Shown here: positions 35,732 through 45,367 of the stretch, in pieces | How positions within the stretch are numbered: position 1 is the first letter of the stretch | How the letters are laid out: each line of letters starts with the position of its first letter | Assembly (NCBI GenBank): GCA_000733915.1 | Contig: JPOM01000001.1 | Location: forward strand, 2,544,001-2,608,000 | From: Caulobacteraceae bacterium PMMR1 | Lineage (GTDB): Bacteria > Pseudomonadota > Alphaproteobacteria > Caulobacterales > Caulobacteraceae | Direction of reading: 5' to 3' | DNA length: 64,000 bases | Made by a program: the position numbers and the translations under genes | The notes under the pieces: model-generated | What the model was told of the DNA's origin: nothing | Database searches by the model: none | Seen by the model: only the letters and a program-made list of their open reading frames with translations

Positions 35732-37603
35732 TCAGCGCCGCCCGAACAGGCGCTCGATGTCGGCGAGCTTGAGCTCCACATAGGTCGGGCGGCCGTGGTT
35801 GCACTGGCCGGAGTGCGGCGTCGCCTCCATCTGGCGGAGCAGCGCGTTCATCTCCGCCGCGCTGAGCCTGCGCCCGGCCCGCACGCTGCCGTGGCAGGCG
35901 AGGGTCCCGCAAACCTCGGCGAGCCGCTCCTTGAGCGCCAGGGCCGCGCCGTTCTCGGCCAGGTCGTCGGCGATGTCGCGCACCAGGCCCGGCACGTCCG
36001 TCTCGCCGAGCAGGGCCGGGGTCTCGCGCACCAGCACCGCGCCCGGGCCGAAGCCCTCCAGCACAAGGCCGAGCTCGGCGAGCTCACCCGCGCGGCCGAC
36101 CACCCGCTCCGCCTCGGCGGGGTCGAGCTCGACCACCTCGGGCAGGAGCAGGACCTGGCGCGCCACGCCGCCGCCCTCGGCCTCGGCCTTCATGCGCTCA
36201 TAGACCAGGCGCTCGTGGGCGGCGTGCTGGTCGACGATAACGATGCCGTCCCGGGTCTGGCTCACGATGTAGGTGGCGTGCAGCTGCGCGCGCGCCGCGC
36301 CCAGCGGGAAGTCGAGGGGGTCGACCACCTCGCCCGGCGCGCCTGTCGCGTCCGGAGCGCCCGTCGCGTCCGGCTCCGGCTCGAGCGGGGCCGGCTCCAC
36401 GCGCCCGGAGACCTCCTGCACGCCGGGGAGGGCGAGCGCCGGCGGGGCCAGGGCGGCCGCCTGGCCCCAGCCGCCGAAGGCCGACCATCCGGCTGCGGAG
36501 GGTGTCGGCGCATGGACAGGCGCGCGGCTCCCGCCGGGACGGAAGCCTGAAAGCGCGGCGGACGCCGTCGTGGTCGCGGCGCGATGTCCGGCGCCGGCGA
36601 GGGCGTGGCGGAGCGCGCCCACGATCAGCCCACGGACCAGCGCCGGGTCGCGGAAGCGCACCTCCGCCTTGGCCGGGTGCACATTGACGTCCACCTGCTC
36701 GGGGTGGAGCTCCAGATAGAGCGCCGCCACCGGATGCCGGTCCCGCGCCAGGACGTCGGCGTAGGCGGCCCTGAGCGCCCCAGCCAGCAGGCGATCCCGC
36801 ACCGGCCGTCCGTTCACGAACAGATACTGGTGCTGGGCGTTGCCGCGGGAGTAGGTCGGCAGGCCCGCATAGCCGCAGAGCCGCACGCCATCGCGCGCCT
36901 GATCGATCAGGAGCGCATTCTGCTCCAGCTCCCGCCCCAGCACGGCGGTGAGGCGCGAAAGCCTGCCCTCCGGACCCGGACGTTCCGCGGGCAGCCTGAG
37001 GGTCCGCCGGCCGTCCAGCTCCAGCGCAAAGCCCACCGCCTCGTGCGCCATGGCCTGGCGCTTGAGCTCCTCGGTGATAGCCAGCGCCTCGGCGCGCTCG
37101 GATTTCATGAACTTCAGCCGCGCCGGAGTGGCGTAGAAGAGGTCGCGCACCTCCACCCGCGCCCCGTGCGCGCCTGCGAAGGGGGCCGGCGCGGGGCCCG
37201 AGATGCGCCCGCCGTCCACATCGATGCGCCAGGCCTCGGCTGCGCCGCGCGCCCGCGACGCGATGCTGAGCCGCGCCACCGCGCCGATGGAGGGCAGGGC
37301 CTCGCCGCGGAAGCCCAGGGTCGCGATGTTGAGCAGGTCCACCGACCCGTCGTCGCCGGGCGCGAGCTTGGAGGTGGCGTGGCGCTCGACCGCGAGCGGC
37401 AGCTCCTCCCGCGCCAGGCCCGATCCGTCATCGGACACCAGCAGGCGGGCGAGGCCGCCCTGATCGCACTGCACCTCCACCGAGGTCGCGCCGGCGTCGA
37501 GCGCGTTCTCCACGAGCTCCTTCACCGCGCTCGCCGGGCGCTCGACCACCTCGCCCGCGGCGATGCGGTTCACGGCCTCAGGCGGCAGGCGGCGGATAGG
37601 CAT
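35732..37603 (-). CDS. mutL: DNA mismatch repair protein MutL with endonuclease motif
   Basis: GHKL ATPase that links MutS to downstream repair, 623 residues. N-terminal ATPase motifs: [33 protein letters not shown] and [17 protein letters not shown] Pro/Ala linker (about residues 335-430) contains an in-frame repeat [13 protein letters not shown]. The C-terminal domain holds [12 protein letters not shown], which fits the metal-binding endonuclease motif DQHA-X2-E-X4-E, with supporting ACHGSVRAG and CNHGRPT. This matches alphaproteobacteria that lack MutH and nick through MutL. Monocistronic; convergent with ypfJ. Confidence 0.96.
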   Translation of the reverse strand: MPIRRLPPEAVNRIAAGEVVERPASAVKELVENALDAGATSVEVQCDQGGLARLLVSDDGSGLAREELPLAVERHATSKLAPGDDGSVDLLNIATLGFRGEALPSIGAVARLSIASRARGAAEAWRIDVDGGRISGPAPAPFAGAHGARVEVRDLFYATPARLKFMKSERAEALAITEELKRQAMAHEAVGFALELDGRRTLRLPAERPGPEGRLSRLTAVLGRELEQNALLIDQARDGVRLCGYAGLPTYSRGNAQHQYLFVNGRPVRDRLLAGALRAAYADVLARDRHPVAALYLELHPEQVDVNVHPAKAEVRFRDPALVRGLIVGALRHALAGAGHRAATTTASAALSGFRPGGSRAPVHAPTPSAAGWSAFGGWGQAAALAPPALALPGVQEVSGRVEPAPLEPEPDATGAPDATGAPGEVVDPLDFPLGAARAQLHATYIVSQTRDGIVIVDQHAAHERLVYERMKAEAEGGGVARQVLLLPEVVELDPAEAERVVGRAGELAELGLVLEGFGPGAVLVRETPALLGETDVPGLVRDIADDLAENGAALALKERLAEVCGTLACHGSVRAGRRLSAAEMNALLRQMEATPHSGQCNHGRPTYVELKLADIERLFGRR

Positions 37604-37700
37604 GGGGCGGCGCGGACCGGGCGGTGAGTCGGCCCGCCAGTCTAGTGCGCCCGGGACCGCCGCGCGACCGTCGCCGCGCCCGCCGGGGGCTTCAGGGCCC

Positions 37701-38846
37701 TTAGGCCGCCTGCGGCAAGGTCAGCATCTCGTAGCGACGCAGGTGGTGGTCCACGCCCCCGAACGCCTGCTCGATGATCGTCGTCCGTTTGAAGTAGTGG
37801 CCGATGGCGAGCTCGTCGGTCATGCCCATGCCGCCGTGAATCTGGATGGCGCTCTGGCCTACGAACCGCGCCGCCTTGCCGATCTGCACCTTGGCGGCGG
37901 AGGCGGCCTTGGCGCGCTCCTCGGCCGGCTCGTCGAGCTTCAGCGTCGCCATGTAGGTCATGGAGACCGACTGCTCGAGGTTCATGAACATGTCGACCAT
38001 CCGGTGCTGCAGCACCTGGAAGGTCGCGATCGGCACGCCGAACTGCTTGCGCTGGCGGGCGTAGTCCAGCGTCCCCTCGTGCAGCTTGCGCATGCAGCCG
38101 ACGGCCTCGGCGCAGAGGGCGGCGATAGCCTCGTCCACGACCTGCTCCACGAGGGGCAGGCCCTGGTCGGCCGGACCGAGCAGGGCCTCGGGCCCGACGC
38201 GGACGTTCTCGAAGGCGACCTCCGAGGCGCGAGCGCCGTCCACGGTGGGATAGTCGCGGGTCGTGACCCCCGGCGTGTTCTTCTCCACCAGGAACACCGA
38301 CACGCCCTGCCGGTCGCGCTGGCCGCCGGAGGTCCGGGCGGTGACGATCAGGTGCGTCGCCCAGGGACCGCCCACGACGACCGCCTTATGGCCGTTGACG
38401 ACCCAGCCCTCGCCGTCCTTCTTGGCGGTGGTGGAGAGGTCGGCCAGGTTGTAGCGGCCGGTCGGCTCGGCGTAGGCGAAGGCGAGCACGGCCTCGCCGC
38501 CGATGATGCGCCCGATCACCTCGCCCGCGATGGGTGCGCCCGAGTGCTTCAGGAAGCCGCCGCCGATCACCACCGTGCCGAGATAGGGCTCGACCACGAG
38601 GTGCTTCCCGAACTCCTCCATCACGATCATGTTCTCGATCGGGCCGCCGCCCAGGCCGCCGTGCTCTTCGGCGAAGGGCGCGGCCAGAATGCCGAGCTCC
38701 TCGGCGAAGGCCTTCCAGTAGTCGGGGCGCCAGCCGGCCTCGCTGCGGGTGATCGCGCGGCGGGTGTCGAAGTCGTAGCGGTCGCGCAGGAAGCTCGCGA
38801 CCGTGTCGCGCAGCATCGACTGCTCTTCGCTGAAATTGAAGTCCAT
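37701..38846 (-). CDS. Acyl-CoA dehydrogenase
   Basis: FAD-dependent acyl-CoA dehydrogenase, 381 residues, beginning [20 protein letters not shown]. It has the FAD/acyl pocket segments [20 protein letters not shown] and [16 protein letters not shown], helix bundle residues [21 protein letters not shown] and the C-terminal [20 protein letters not shown]. The catalytic base position is not obvious, so this may be the non-catalytic-like partner. It lies downstream of a second acyl-CoA dehydrogenase, as in pairs that form heterodimers in steroid or branched-chain degradation. Substrate unknown. Confidence 0.93.
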   Translation of the reverse strand: MDFNFSEEQSMLRDTVASFLRDRYDFDTRRAITRSEAGWRPDYWKAFAEELGILAAPFAEEHGGLGGGPIENMIVMEEFGKHLVVEPYLGTVVIGGGFLKHSGAPIAGEVIGRIIGGEAVLAFAYAEPTGRYNLADLSTTAKKDGEGWVVNGHKAVVVGGPWATHLIVTARTSGGQRDRQGVSVFLVEKNTPGVTTRDYPTVDGARASEVAFENVRVGPEALLGPADQGLPLVEQVVDEAIAALCAEAVGCMRKLHEGTLDYARQRKQFGVPIATFQVLQHRMVDMFMNLEQSVSMTYMATLKLDEPAEERAKAASAAKVQIGKAARFVGQSAIQIHGGMGMTDELAIGHYFKRTTIIEQAFGGVDHHLRRYEMLTLPQAA

Positions 38847-38959
38847 GGTCGTCGTCTCCCGATGTGCTTAGGTCGTTGTCGCGGGGGGCTCGCCTTGCGA
38901 GAGCTTGCGGACGGGCGGCCCTCGTCCCGGCGCGGGGGCGCGCGCTTCACCCCTTAAAC

Positions 38960-39079
38960 TCATCTGCGGGTCGCGATGTAGAGGAGGTAGGGAGCGGCGC
39001 TGCGGCCGGCCTCGTCTCGCACCCCCTGGGCGGCGACGGCCTGCAGCATCAGGGCGGAAGCGAGCGCGGCGAGGGTCAA
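38960..39079 (-). CDS. Possible 39-residue secreted peptide
   Basis: A short frame from TTG 39079, overlapping the stop of the upstream acyl-CoA dehydrogenase, to TGA 38960. It starts MTLAALASALMLQAVAAQG, which looks like a signal peptide, and ends VRDEAGRSAAPYLLYIATRR. It fills the 229-bp gap between the two dehydrogenase genes. The ribosome site is weak, so this is a low-confidence call. Confidence 0.25.
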   Translation of the reverse strand: MTLAALASALMLQAVAAQGVRDEAGRSAAPYLLYIATRR

Positions 39080-40287
39080 AGCCCCAGCACCATCTTGGCG
39101 ATGATGTTGCGCTGGATCTCGTTGGAGCCGCCGTAGATCGAGGTCTTGCGCCCGTTGAAGTAGGTGGGCGCGGCGCGGTGGGCGTAGTCGGGACCGATCG
39201 GGAACATGTTGTGCCCGTCGGTCGGGAAGCCTCGGAAGTAGGGCGCGCCGTAGTGCCCCGCCGCCTCGAGCACGAGCTCGGTGATGCGCTGCTGGATTTC
39301 GGTGCCCTTGATCTTGAGCAGGGAGGACTCCGGCCCCGGCCCCCGGCCCGCGCTCTCCGACGCCAGCACGCGAAGCTCGGTGAATTCGAGCGCCGTGAGA
39401 TCGATCTCGAGCTCGGCGACCTTGCGGGCGAAGAACGGGTCCTGGATCAGGGGGCGGCCGTCCTCGGACTCTACCGTCGCGATCGACTTGATCCGCTCGA
39501 TGCCCCGCTTGGAGCGCGCCACGCCGGCGATGCCGGATCGCTCGTGCGCGAGCAGGAACTTCGCGCAGGTCCAGCCCTTGTTCTCCTCGAAGATGCGGTT
39601 CTCCACCGGCACCTTCACGTTCTCCAGCCAGACCTCGTTCACCTCGTGCTCGCCCCCGAGCGTGATGATCGGGCGCACGGTGATGCCGGGCGATTTCATG
39701 TCGATCAGCAGGAAGCTGATGCCCTCCTGGATCTTGGCCGTGGGGTTGGTGCGGACCAGGCAGAAGATCCAGTCGGCATGCTGGGCCAGCGTCGTCCAGG
39801 TCTTCTGGCCGTTGACGAGGTAGTACTCCTTGCCGTCGTCGCCCTGGATGCGCTCGGCCTTGGTCTTCAGAGAGGCCAGGTCGGAGCCGGCGCCGGGCTC
39901 CGAATAGCCCTGGCACCACCAGATGTCGCCCGACAGGGTGGGCGGCAGGAAGCGCTGCTTCTGCTCCGGCGTGCCGAAGGTGTAGATCACCGGTCCCACC
40001 ATATTGATGCCGAAGGGCAGGATCGGGATCGCGTCCGCCCGCGCCAGCTCCTCCGACCAGATATAGCGCTGGGTCGAGGTCCAGCCGGGGCCGCCGTACT
40101 CGGTCGGCCACGCCGGGGCGACCCAGCCCTTCTTGGCCAGCACCCTGTGCCAGGAAAGATAGTCTTCCTTGGCCAGCTCCTCGCCCTCGTCCTGCTTGCC
40201 GCGCAACGACGCGGGATAGTTGTCCGCGATGAAGCGGCGCACCTCCTCGCGGAAGGCGGCGTCTTCGGGCGAGAAATCGAGGTTCAT
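39076..40287 (-). CDS. Acyl-CoA dehydrogenase
   Basis: FAD-dependent acyl-CoA dehydrogenase of 403 residues, beginning MNLDFSPEDAAFREEVRRFI. Motifs: WPTEYGGPGWTSTQ, WCQGYSEPGAGSDLASLKTK (FAD/substrate), INGQKTWTT-like VNGQKTWTTLAQHADW, LAHERSGIAG and the C-terminal SIYGGSNEIQRNIIAKMVLG. It resembles the larger dehydrogenases paired with the 381-residue gene downstream (229-bp gap). The start ATG 40287 has AGGAG upstream. A pair of inverted TTGACGTCCG sequences in the divergent region with sdaA may control it. Confidence 0.95.
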   Translation of the reverse strand: MNLDFSPEDAAFREEVRRFIADNYPASLRGKQDEGEELAKEDYLSWHRVLAKKGWVAPAWPTEYGGPGWTSTQRYIWSEELARADAIPILPFGINMVGPVIYTFGTPEQKQRFLPPTLSGDIWWCQGYSEPGAGSDLASLKTKAERIQGDDGKEYYLVNGQKTWTTLAQHADWIFCLVRTNPTAKIQEGISFLLIDMKSPGITVRPIITLGGEHEVNEVWLENVKVPVENRIFEENKGWTCAKFLLAHERSGIAGVARSKRGIERIKSIATVESEDGRPLIQDPFFARKVAELEIDLTALEFTELRVLASESAGRGPGPESSLLKIKGTEIQQRITELVLEAAGHYGAPYFRGFPTDGHNMFPIGPDYAHRAAPTYFNGRKTSIYGGSNEIQRNIIAKMVLGL

Positions 40288-40349
40288 GGGGCGTCTCCTG
40301 GCGGTCGCTGAAGACAATAGGCGCGGGCGGGCCCTTGGCAAGGGTTACG

Positions 40350-40394
40350 CGGACGTCAACGTCAAGCTTTCCGTCGAACCCATTTTGACGTCCG
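40350..40394. promoter_or_regulatory. Inverted pair CGGACGTCAA ... TTGACGTCCG
   Basis: Two perfect 10-bp inverted copies at 40350-40359 and 40385-40394 lie in the 177-bp divergent region between the acyl-CoA dehydrogenase gene and sdaA, 35 bp centre to centre. Extra half-copies CGTCAAG (40360-40366) and CTTGACG (40408-40414) flank them. They look like operator sites for a dimeric regulator of the dehydrogenase operon; LiuR-type sites in proteobacteria have related TTGACG half-sites, but this is not a confident match. Confidence 0.45.
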
Positions 40395-40464
40395 TTTTAG
40401 ACCCGTGCTTGACGCAACGTCGCCGTCCCGCCATGCCCCCCGCCGGGCAGCGGTGCGAGGGTGC

Positions 40465-41841
40465 GTGCGCGCGGGCGTCTTCGATCTGTTCAAGCCGGGC
40501 GTGGGGCCGTCCAGCTCTCATACCATGGGGCCGATGACGGCGGCGGGGCGGTGGCTGGGGCGGCTGCAGGCCCAAGGCGTGCTGGCGCGAGTGGCGCGGG
40601 TGCGGACGACCCTCTTCGCCTCCCTGGCCCTGACCGGGCGCGGGCATGCGACAGACCGCGCGGTGATCCTGGGCCTGGCGGGCTTCGCGCCGGCGAGCCT
40701 GGATCCCGACGCGGCCGACGCCGCCCTGGCGGAGGTCCGTGCGAGCGGCCGGCTGCGGCTGGGCGGCGGCCCGGACATCGCCTTCGACGAGGCGCGCGAC
40801 ATCGCGTGGGAGGGGCGCACCCGCCTGCCCCAGCATCCGAACGCGCTCAGGTTCGAGGCCTTCGACGCGGAGGGGCGGTCGCTAGATGGGCGGCTCTACT
40901 ACTCCGTCGGCGGCGGCTTCGTGCGCGACGAGGCGCAGATGGGTCAGAACGCGGCGGCCGAGCCCTGCCCCGCCATGCCCTTCCCCTTCGAGACCGGCGA
41001 TGAGCTGCTTCGCATCGCCGAGGCGGCGGGGCTGACGATCGCCGAAGTGGTGCTCGCCAACGAGACGGCCCGCCGGTCGCGCGAAGAGGTCGAGGCGGGG
41101 CTCGACGGCATCGTGGAGGCCATGTTCGCCTGCATCCAGCGCGGGGTGCGCACCGAGGGCGTGCTGCCCGGCGGGCTGAAGGTGCAGCGGCGCGCCGCCC
41201 AGGTGCACGCGCGCCTGATCTGCGACGCGGACCGCCGCATGGCCGACCCCCTCGCGGCGCTCGACTGGGTGAACCTCTGGGCGCTGGCGGTGAACGAGGA
41301 GAACGCAGCGGGCGGCCGCGTGGTGACCGCGCCCACCAACGGCGCGGCCGGCCTCTTGCCCGCGGTGCTCCGCTTCTACGACCGCTTCCACAAGGGGACG
41401 GCGCAGGGCCGGCGCACCTTCCTGCTGACGGCGGCGGCCATCGGCGCGCTCTACAAGAGCCGGGGCTCGCTCTCGGGGGCGGAGGTGGGCTGCCAGGGCG
41501 AGGTGGGCGTGGCCTGCTCCATGGCGGCGGCGGGGCTCGCGGCGGCGCTGGGCGCGACCAACGCGCAGATCGAGAACGCCGCCGAGATCGCCATGGAGCA
41601 CAACCTCGGCCTGACCTGCGACCCCATCGGGGGGCTGGTGCAGATCCCCTGCATCGAGCGCAACGCCATGGGTGCGGTCAAGGCGATCGACGCCGCGCGT
41701 CTCGCCCTGCTCGGCGACGGCCAGCACAGCGTCAGCCTGGACAAGGTGATCGCCACCATGAAGCGCACCGGCGAGGACATGAGCGAGCGCTACAAGGAGA
41801 CCTCGCTCGGCGGCCTGGCCGTCAATCTGGTGGAGTGCTGA
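40465..41841 (+). CDS. sdaA: L-serine dehydratase (iron-sulfur type)
   Basis: 4Fe-4S-dependent deamination of serine to pyruvate. The N-terminal beta domain begins [20 protein letters not shown]. The catalytic alpha domain has [39 protein letters not shown] and [24 protein letters not shown] with cluster cysteines. I chose GTG 40465 (458 residues) because the family starts 2-5 residues before VFDLF and GAGG is just upstream. GTG 40405 would give 478 residues and place the start next to the inverted repeat. The 3' end overlaps the convergent Rieske gene by 20 bp. Confidence 0.93.
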   Translation: MRAGVFDLFKPGVGPSSSHTMGPMTAAGRWLGRLQAQGVLARVARVRTTLFASLALTGRGHATDRAVILGLAGFAPASLDPDAADAALAEVRASGRLRLGGGPDIAFDEARDIAWEGRTRLPQHPNALRFEAFDAEGRSLDGRLYYSVGGGFVRDEAQMGQNAAAEPCPAMPFPFETGDELLRIAEAAGLTIAEVVLANETARRSREEVEAGLDGIVEAMFACIQRGVRTEGVLPGGLKVQRRAAQVHARLICDADRRMADPLAALDWVNLWALAVNEENAAGGRVVTAPTNGAAGLLPAVLRFYDRFHKGTAQGRRTFLLTAAAIGALYKSRGSLSGAEVGCQGEVGVACSMAAAGLAAALGATNAQIENAAEIAMEHNLGLTCDPIGGLVQIPCIERNAMGAVKAIDAARLALLGDGQHSVSLDKVIATMKRTGEDMSERYKETSLGGLAVNLVEC

Positions 41842-42172
41842 GCGCCACGACATCCTCGCCGCGGACCGCCACCGGCCAGAGGGTCAGCCGCCGGCCGGCG
41901 CAAGGGCCTGCGACGCACAGGCCGTCGGAGATGCGGAACAGCGCCCCGTGGCCGGTGCACAGGATCAGGTCCCCCTCCCGCGTCAGGTAGCGGTCCGGCG
42001 TGATCGGCAGCGGCTGACCCGTGTGCGGGCAGGCGTCGACATAGCCCACGACCTCGCGCCCGCGCCGCACGACGAAGCCGGCCCGCCCCCGCGCCCCATC
42101 CGGCGGCTCGAAGCCCTTCGCCCCGGGGTCGGGGATGTCCGCCAGGGCGCAAAGGCGGCGGGCGCCGCTCAC
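41822..42172 (-). CDS. Rieske 2Fe-2S domain protein
   Basis: 116-residue ferredoxin-like protein with one Rieske domain. The motif CPHTG (ligands C and H) and CTGHG (ligands C and H), about 27 residues apart, would bind a 2Fe-2S cluster. It resembles small Rieske proteins that donate electrons to oxygenases or act as nitrite-reductase-small-subunit-like proteins. The start GTG 42172 overlaps the YciI-like stop by 4 bp (GTGA), making it the last gene of tsaD-gpsA-yciI-Rieske. Partner enzyme unknown. Confidence 0.85.
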   Translation of the reverse strand: MSGARRLCALADIPDPGAKGFEPPDGARGRAGFVVRRGREVVGYVDACPHTGQPLPITPDRYLTREGDLILCTGHGALFRISDGLCVAGPCAGRRLTLWPVAVRGEDVVALSTPPD

Positions 42173-42459
42173 GCCTTGAAGCCGCCCACGACCACTCGCC
42201 AGGGCCGGACATGCATGGCTTCGAACAGGCCCGCCCGGGCGTAAGGGTCCGCCGCGGCGAAGGCTTCGGCCGCCGCGAGGTCCGGCGCCTCCACGATGAG
42301 CAGGGAGCCCGTGCTGACGCCGGCGGCGTCCATGAACGGGCCGCCGAGCTTCACGGCCGCGGCGTGCTCGGCCAGATAGGCCAGGTGAGCCTCGCGGGTC
42401 TGTGCGCGCAGGTCGCTGGCGTCGGGGCGGTCGCGCCCGGTCAGGACGAAGAGCGGCAT
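42169..42459 (-). CDS. YciI-like (DUF YCII) domain protein
   Basis: 96-residue dimeric ferredoxin-like-fold protein of the YciI family. It reads MPLFVLTGRDRPDASDLRAQ, then REAHLAYLAEHAAAVKLGGP with the conserved His, and SLLIVEAPDLAAAEAFAAAD-PYARAGLFE. Biochemical role unsettled; some members have hydrolase-like or dehydrochlorinase activity. It starts 2 bp after the gpsA stop and overlaps the Rieske gene start, so the four genes are very likely one operon. Confidence 0.9.
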   Translation of the reverse strand: MPLFVLTGRDRPDASDLRAQTREAHLAYLAEHAAAVKLGGPFMDAAGVSTGSLLIVEAPDLAAAEAFAAADPYARAGLFEAMHVRPWRVVVGGFKA

Positions 42460-42461
42460 GG

Positions 42462-43454
42462 TCAGTCGAGCTCCGGCTTGAGGGGACGGGCGAGGAGGGC
42501 GGCGATGGCGGCGTCCACCGCCTGTTCCTGGCCCAGGATGGCGGCGACGGCCTCGCAGACGGGCATCTCGACCCCGTGCCGCGCGGCGAGCGCGCGCACG
42601 GCGGGGGCGGAGGCGACGCCCTCGGCGACGCTGAGCTTGCCTGCGAGGGCCCGCTCCAGGCTCTCGCCGCGCCCGAGCGCCAGGCCCACGCTCATGTTGC
42701 GCGACTGCAGGCTGGAGCAGGTCAGGACCAGGTCGCCCAGGCCGCAAAGCCCCGCCAGGGTCTCCGCCCGGGCGCCCAGCGCCACGGCCAGGCGCGTCAT
42801 CTCGGCGAAGCCACGTGTGATCAGGGCGGCGTGGGCGCTGCGGCCGAGGCCGCGCCCCTCCACCACGCCGCAGCCGATGGCGAGCACGTTCTTGACCGCG
42901 CCGCCGGCCTCGGCCCCGATCAGGTCGTCGGACAGGTAGGGCCGGAAGGTCGGGCCGGCGAGGGCGCGGGCGAGGGCCTCGCCCAGGCCGGCGTCGGCGC
43001 AGGCCAGGGTCACGGCGGTGGGCAGGCCGCGCGCCACCTCTCCGGCGAAACTCGGGCCGGAGAGCACGGCCAGCGCCGCGTCCGGCGCCACCTCGGCGGC
43101 GACCTCGCTCATGAGCTTGAGCGAGCCCTGTTCGACGCCCTTGGCGCAGAGCACCAGGGGGGCGCCGGGCCGCAGGTGGGGACGGAGCGCCCCGAGCGTG
43201 GCCCGCAGGTGCTGGGCGGGGACGACGAGCAGGATCAGGTCGGCGTCGGCGAGGTCCGCCAGGCGACCGGTGGCGCGCACGGCGGGGTCCAGGGCCACGC
43301 CGGGAAGGAACAGGCGGTTCTCCCGCGTCTCGCCGATCGCCTGCACGGCCTCGGGCTCGCGGGCCCACAGGGTGACCGCAAGACCCGCCCGCGCGCAGAC
43401 CTGGGCCAGGGCCGTGCCCCAGGCGCCCGCGCCGACGACCCCCGCCCGCCTCAC
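42462..43454 (-). CDS. gpsA: Glycerol-3-phosphate dehydrogenase [NAD(P)+]
   Basis: Reduces dihydroxyacetone phosphate to sn-glycerol-3-phosphate for phospholipid synthesis. The 330 residues are standard. The Rossmann motif [44 protein letters not shown] with the catalytic-region residues, and the C-terminal [13 protein letters not shown] and [23 protein letters not shown] are all present. The GTG start overlaps the tsaD stop (GTGA at 43451-43454), giving translational coupling. Confidence 0.96.
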   Translation of the reverse strand: MRRAGVVGAGAWGTALAQVCARAGLAVTLWAREPEAVQAIGETRENRLFLPGVALDPAVRATGRLADLADADLILLVVPAQHLRATLGALRPHLRPGAPLVLCAKGVEQGSLKLMSEVAAEVAPDAALAVLSGPSFAGEVARGLPTAVTLACADAGLGEALARALAGPTFRPYLSDDLIGAEAGGAVKNVLAIGCGVVEGRGLGRSAHAALITRGFAEMTRLAVALGARAETLAGLCGLGDLVLTCSSLQSRNMSVGLALGRGESLERALAGKLSVAEGVASAPAVRALAARHGVEMPVCEAVAAILGQEQAVDAAIAALLARPLKPELD

Positions 43455-44548
43455 GCCTTGGCGCCCTTGCGGCCGGGGACGTGGATGGGATCGCGCCGAG
43501 CCGCAGCCTCGTCGAGGGGCCAGCGGGGGCGGGCGGGGGCGTCCAGCCCGGAGGCGAGGCCCAGCGCCAGGCGCTCGAGCCCCGCCAGCGCGATCATGGC
43601 TGCGTTGTCGGTGCAGTATCTCAGCGGCGGGGCGTGGAAGCTGAACCCCTGCGCCTCCGCCTCGGCCCTGAGCGCGGCGCGCACCGCTCCGTTTGCGGCG
43701 ACCCCCCCGGCGACGACCAGGCGCAGCCCCGACCCGCCCTGCGCCTGGGCGTAGAGGCGCATGGCCTTGGCGGTCTGCGCGGCGAGCTGGCGGGCGATGG
43801 CGGCCTGGACGGCGGCGGCGAGGTCCCGCCGCTCCGCCTCGCTCGCAAGCCCCGCGGCCAGGCGCGCCGCGGCCGTCTTCAGGCCCGAGAAGGAGAAGTC
43901 GCAGCCCTCCCGACCGAGGAGGGCGCGGGGCAGGGCGAAGCGGCTCGGATCGCCGCCCTGCGCCAGCGCCTCCAGCGCCGGCCCGCCAGGATAGGGCAGG
44001 CCGAGGGCGGCCGCGATCTTGTCGAAGGCCTCGCCGGCGGCGTCGTCGATGGTGGAGCCCAGCCGCTCACAGGCGCCCACCCCGCGCACGGCGAGCAGCT
44101 GGCAATGGCCGCCGCTGACCAGCAGCAGCAGGAACGGATAGGGCAGAGGCTCGCCCAGGCGCGCGGAGACCGCGTGGCCTTCCAGGTGGTTCACCGCCAC
44201 CAGCGGCACGCCGCGAGCAAGCGCGATCGCCTTGGCTGCGGAAAGGCCCACCATGACCCCGCCGATCAGGCCCGGCCCGGCGGTCGCGGCCACGCCGTCG
44301 ATCTCGCGCAGGCTCAGGGCGGCCTCGGCCAAGGCGCGGGCGATCACGCCATCGATGAGCTCCACGTGCGCGCGGGCCGCGATCTCGGGCACCACGCCGC
44401 CATAGGGCCGGTGGGCCTCGATCTGGCTGGCGACCACCGAAGACAGCACCTGGACCGCGCCCTCGCCGTCGCCACGCACCACCGCGGCCGCGGTCTCATC
44501 GCAGCTGGTCTCGATGCCCAGAACGGTGAGGCGGTGCTGCCTGGCCAC
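43451..44548 (-). CDS. tsaD: tRNA N6-adenosine threonylcarbamoyltransferase TsaD
   Basis: Transfers the threonylcarbamoyl group to A37 of ANN-decoding tRNAs. About 365 residues. Motifs: [15 protein letters not shown], the metal site HVELIDG (HVEL type) with [34 protein letters not shown] and the C-terminal [14 protein letters not shown] chose GTG 44548 because it precedes LTVLGIETS by six residues and no ATG is available. First gene of tsaD-gpsA-yciI-Rieske, divergent from hemD with an 81-bp gap. Confidence 0.94.
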   Translation of the reverse strand: MARQHRLTVLGIETSCDETAAAVVRGDGEGAVQVLSSVVASQIEAHRPYGGVVPEIAARAHVELIDGVIARALAEAALSLREIDGVAATAGPGLIGGVMVGLSAAKAIALARGVPLVAVNHLEGHAVSARLGEPLPYPFLLLLVSGGHCQLLAVRGVGACERLGSTIDDAAGEAFDKIAAALGLPYPGGPALEALAQGGDPSRFALPRALLGREGCDFSFSGLKTAAARLAAGLASEAERRDLAAAVQAAIARQLAAQTAKAMRLYAQAQGGSGLRLVVAGGVAANGAVRAALRAEAEAQGFSFHAPPLRYCTDNAAMIALAGLERLALGLASGLDAPARPRWPLDEAAARRDPIHVPGRKGAKA

Positions 44549-44629
44549 GCGGCGTCCCGATTGCCCTGCCCGTTCAGCTCCGATAGCCAGGGCCGTGAGG
44601 GTCGGCCCGAGGTAGAGCCCGCGCGCCCA

Positions 44630-45367
44630 ATGAGCAAGTCGGTCGGCAAGCCGCTCGGTCAGGTCTGGGTCACCCGCGCCGCGCCGGGCGCGCAGGCCAC
44701 CGCCGAGCGGCTGCGCGCAGCGGGACTGAGCCCGCTGGTCGCGCCGCTGCTGCGGATCGTGGAGGTCGGGGCGGACCTCGCGCTCAGGCCCGGGGAGGCG
44801 CTGGCCTTCACCAGCTCCGCGGCGGTGCGGGCGTTTGCGGCGCGATCGGCGGCGCGCGGCGTCCGCGTCTATGCGGTGGGCGAGGCGACGGCGGAGACGG
44901 CCCGGGCGGCGGGCTTCAAGGACGTCCGGACCGGCGAGGGCGACGTGGCGGCCTTGGGCGGGCTGATCCTGCGCGACAGCCCGGCCGGGGGCGTGGCGCA
45001 CCTGGCGGGAGAGGACCGGGCCGGCGACCTGGAAGGCGCGCTGAAGGCGGCCGGGCTCGGCGCGCGCACCGTCGCGATCTACCGCACCGTCGCTGCTAAG
45101 GACGCGCCGACGGAGGTCGCCGCGGCGCTGGCGTCGGGCCGTCTGGAGGCGGTCGCCTTGCACTCGCCCAAGGCCGCCTCGGCCCTGGCGCAGCTGGCTG
45201 AGCGCGAGCCCCTCGCCTCGGCCCTGCCGCGGATGCGGGCGATCGGCCTCTCGCCGGCGTGTTTGCAGCCGTTGGAACACCTGCCCTTCGCCGCCCGCCG
45301 CGCCGCGGAGCGCCCGACCGACGCGGCCCTGATCGCCGCGCTCAGGCCTCTTTCAGGCGGCGGGTGA
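44630..45367 (+). CDS. hemD: Uroporphyrinogen-III synthase (HemD family)
   Basis: Cyclises hydroxymethylbilane to uroporphyrinogen III in tetrapyrrole synthesis. The 245 residues are typical. The sequence starts [28 protein letters not shown]. It contains [45 protein letters not shown] and [14 protein letters not shown], the weakly conserved family pattern. In many alphaproteobacteria hemC lies between tsaD and hemD; here only 81 bp separate them and hemC is absent. The 3' end overlaps the convergent dnaA by 26 bp. Confidence 0.88.
   Translation: MSKSVGKPLGQVWVTRAAPGAQATAERLRAAGLSPLVAPLLRIVEVGADLALRPGEALAFTSSAAVRAFAARSAARGVRVYAVGEATAETARAAGFKDVRTGEGDVAALGGLILRDSPAGGVAHLAGEDRAGDLEGALKAAGLGARTVAIYRTVAAKDAPTEVAAALASGRLEAVALHSPKAASALAQLAEREPLASALPRMRAIGLSPACLQPLEHLPFAARRAAERPTDAALIAALRPLSGGG

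Noticed and set aside
37563-40311. Long plus-strand frames opposite the two acyl-CoA dehydrogenases
   Set aside because: Both dehydrogenases have full-length conserved motifs on the minus strand; the opposite frames have none.
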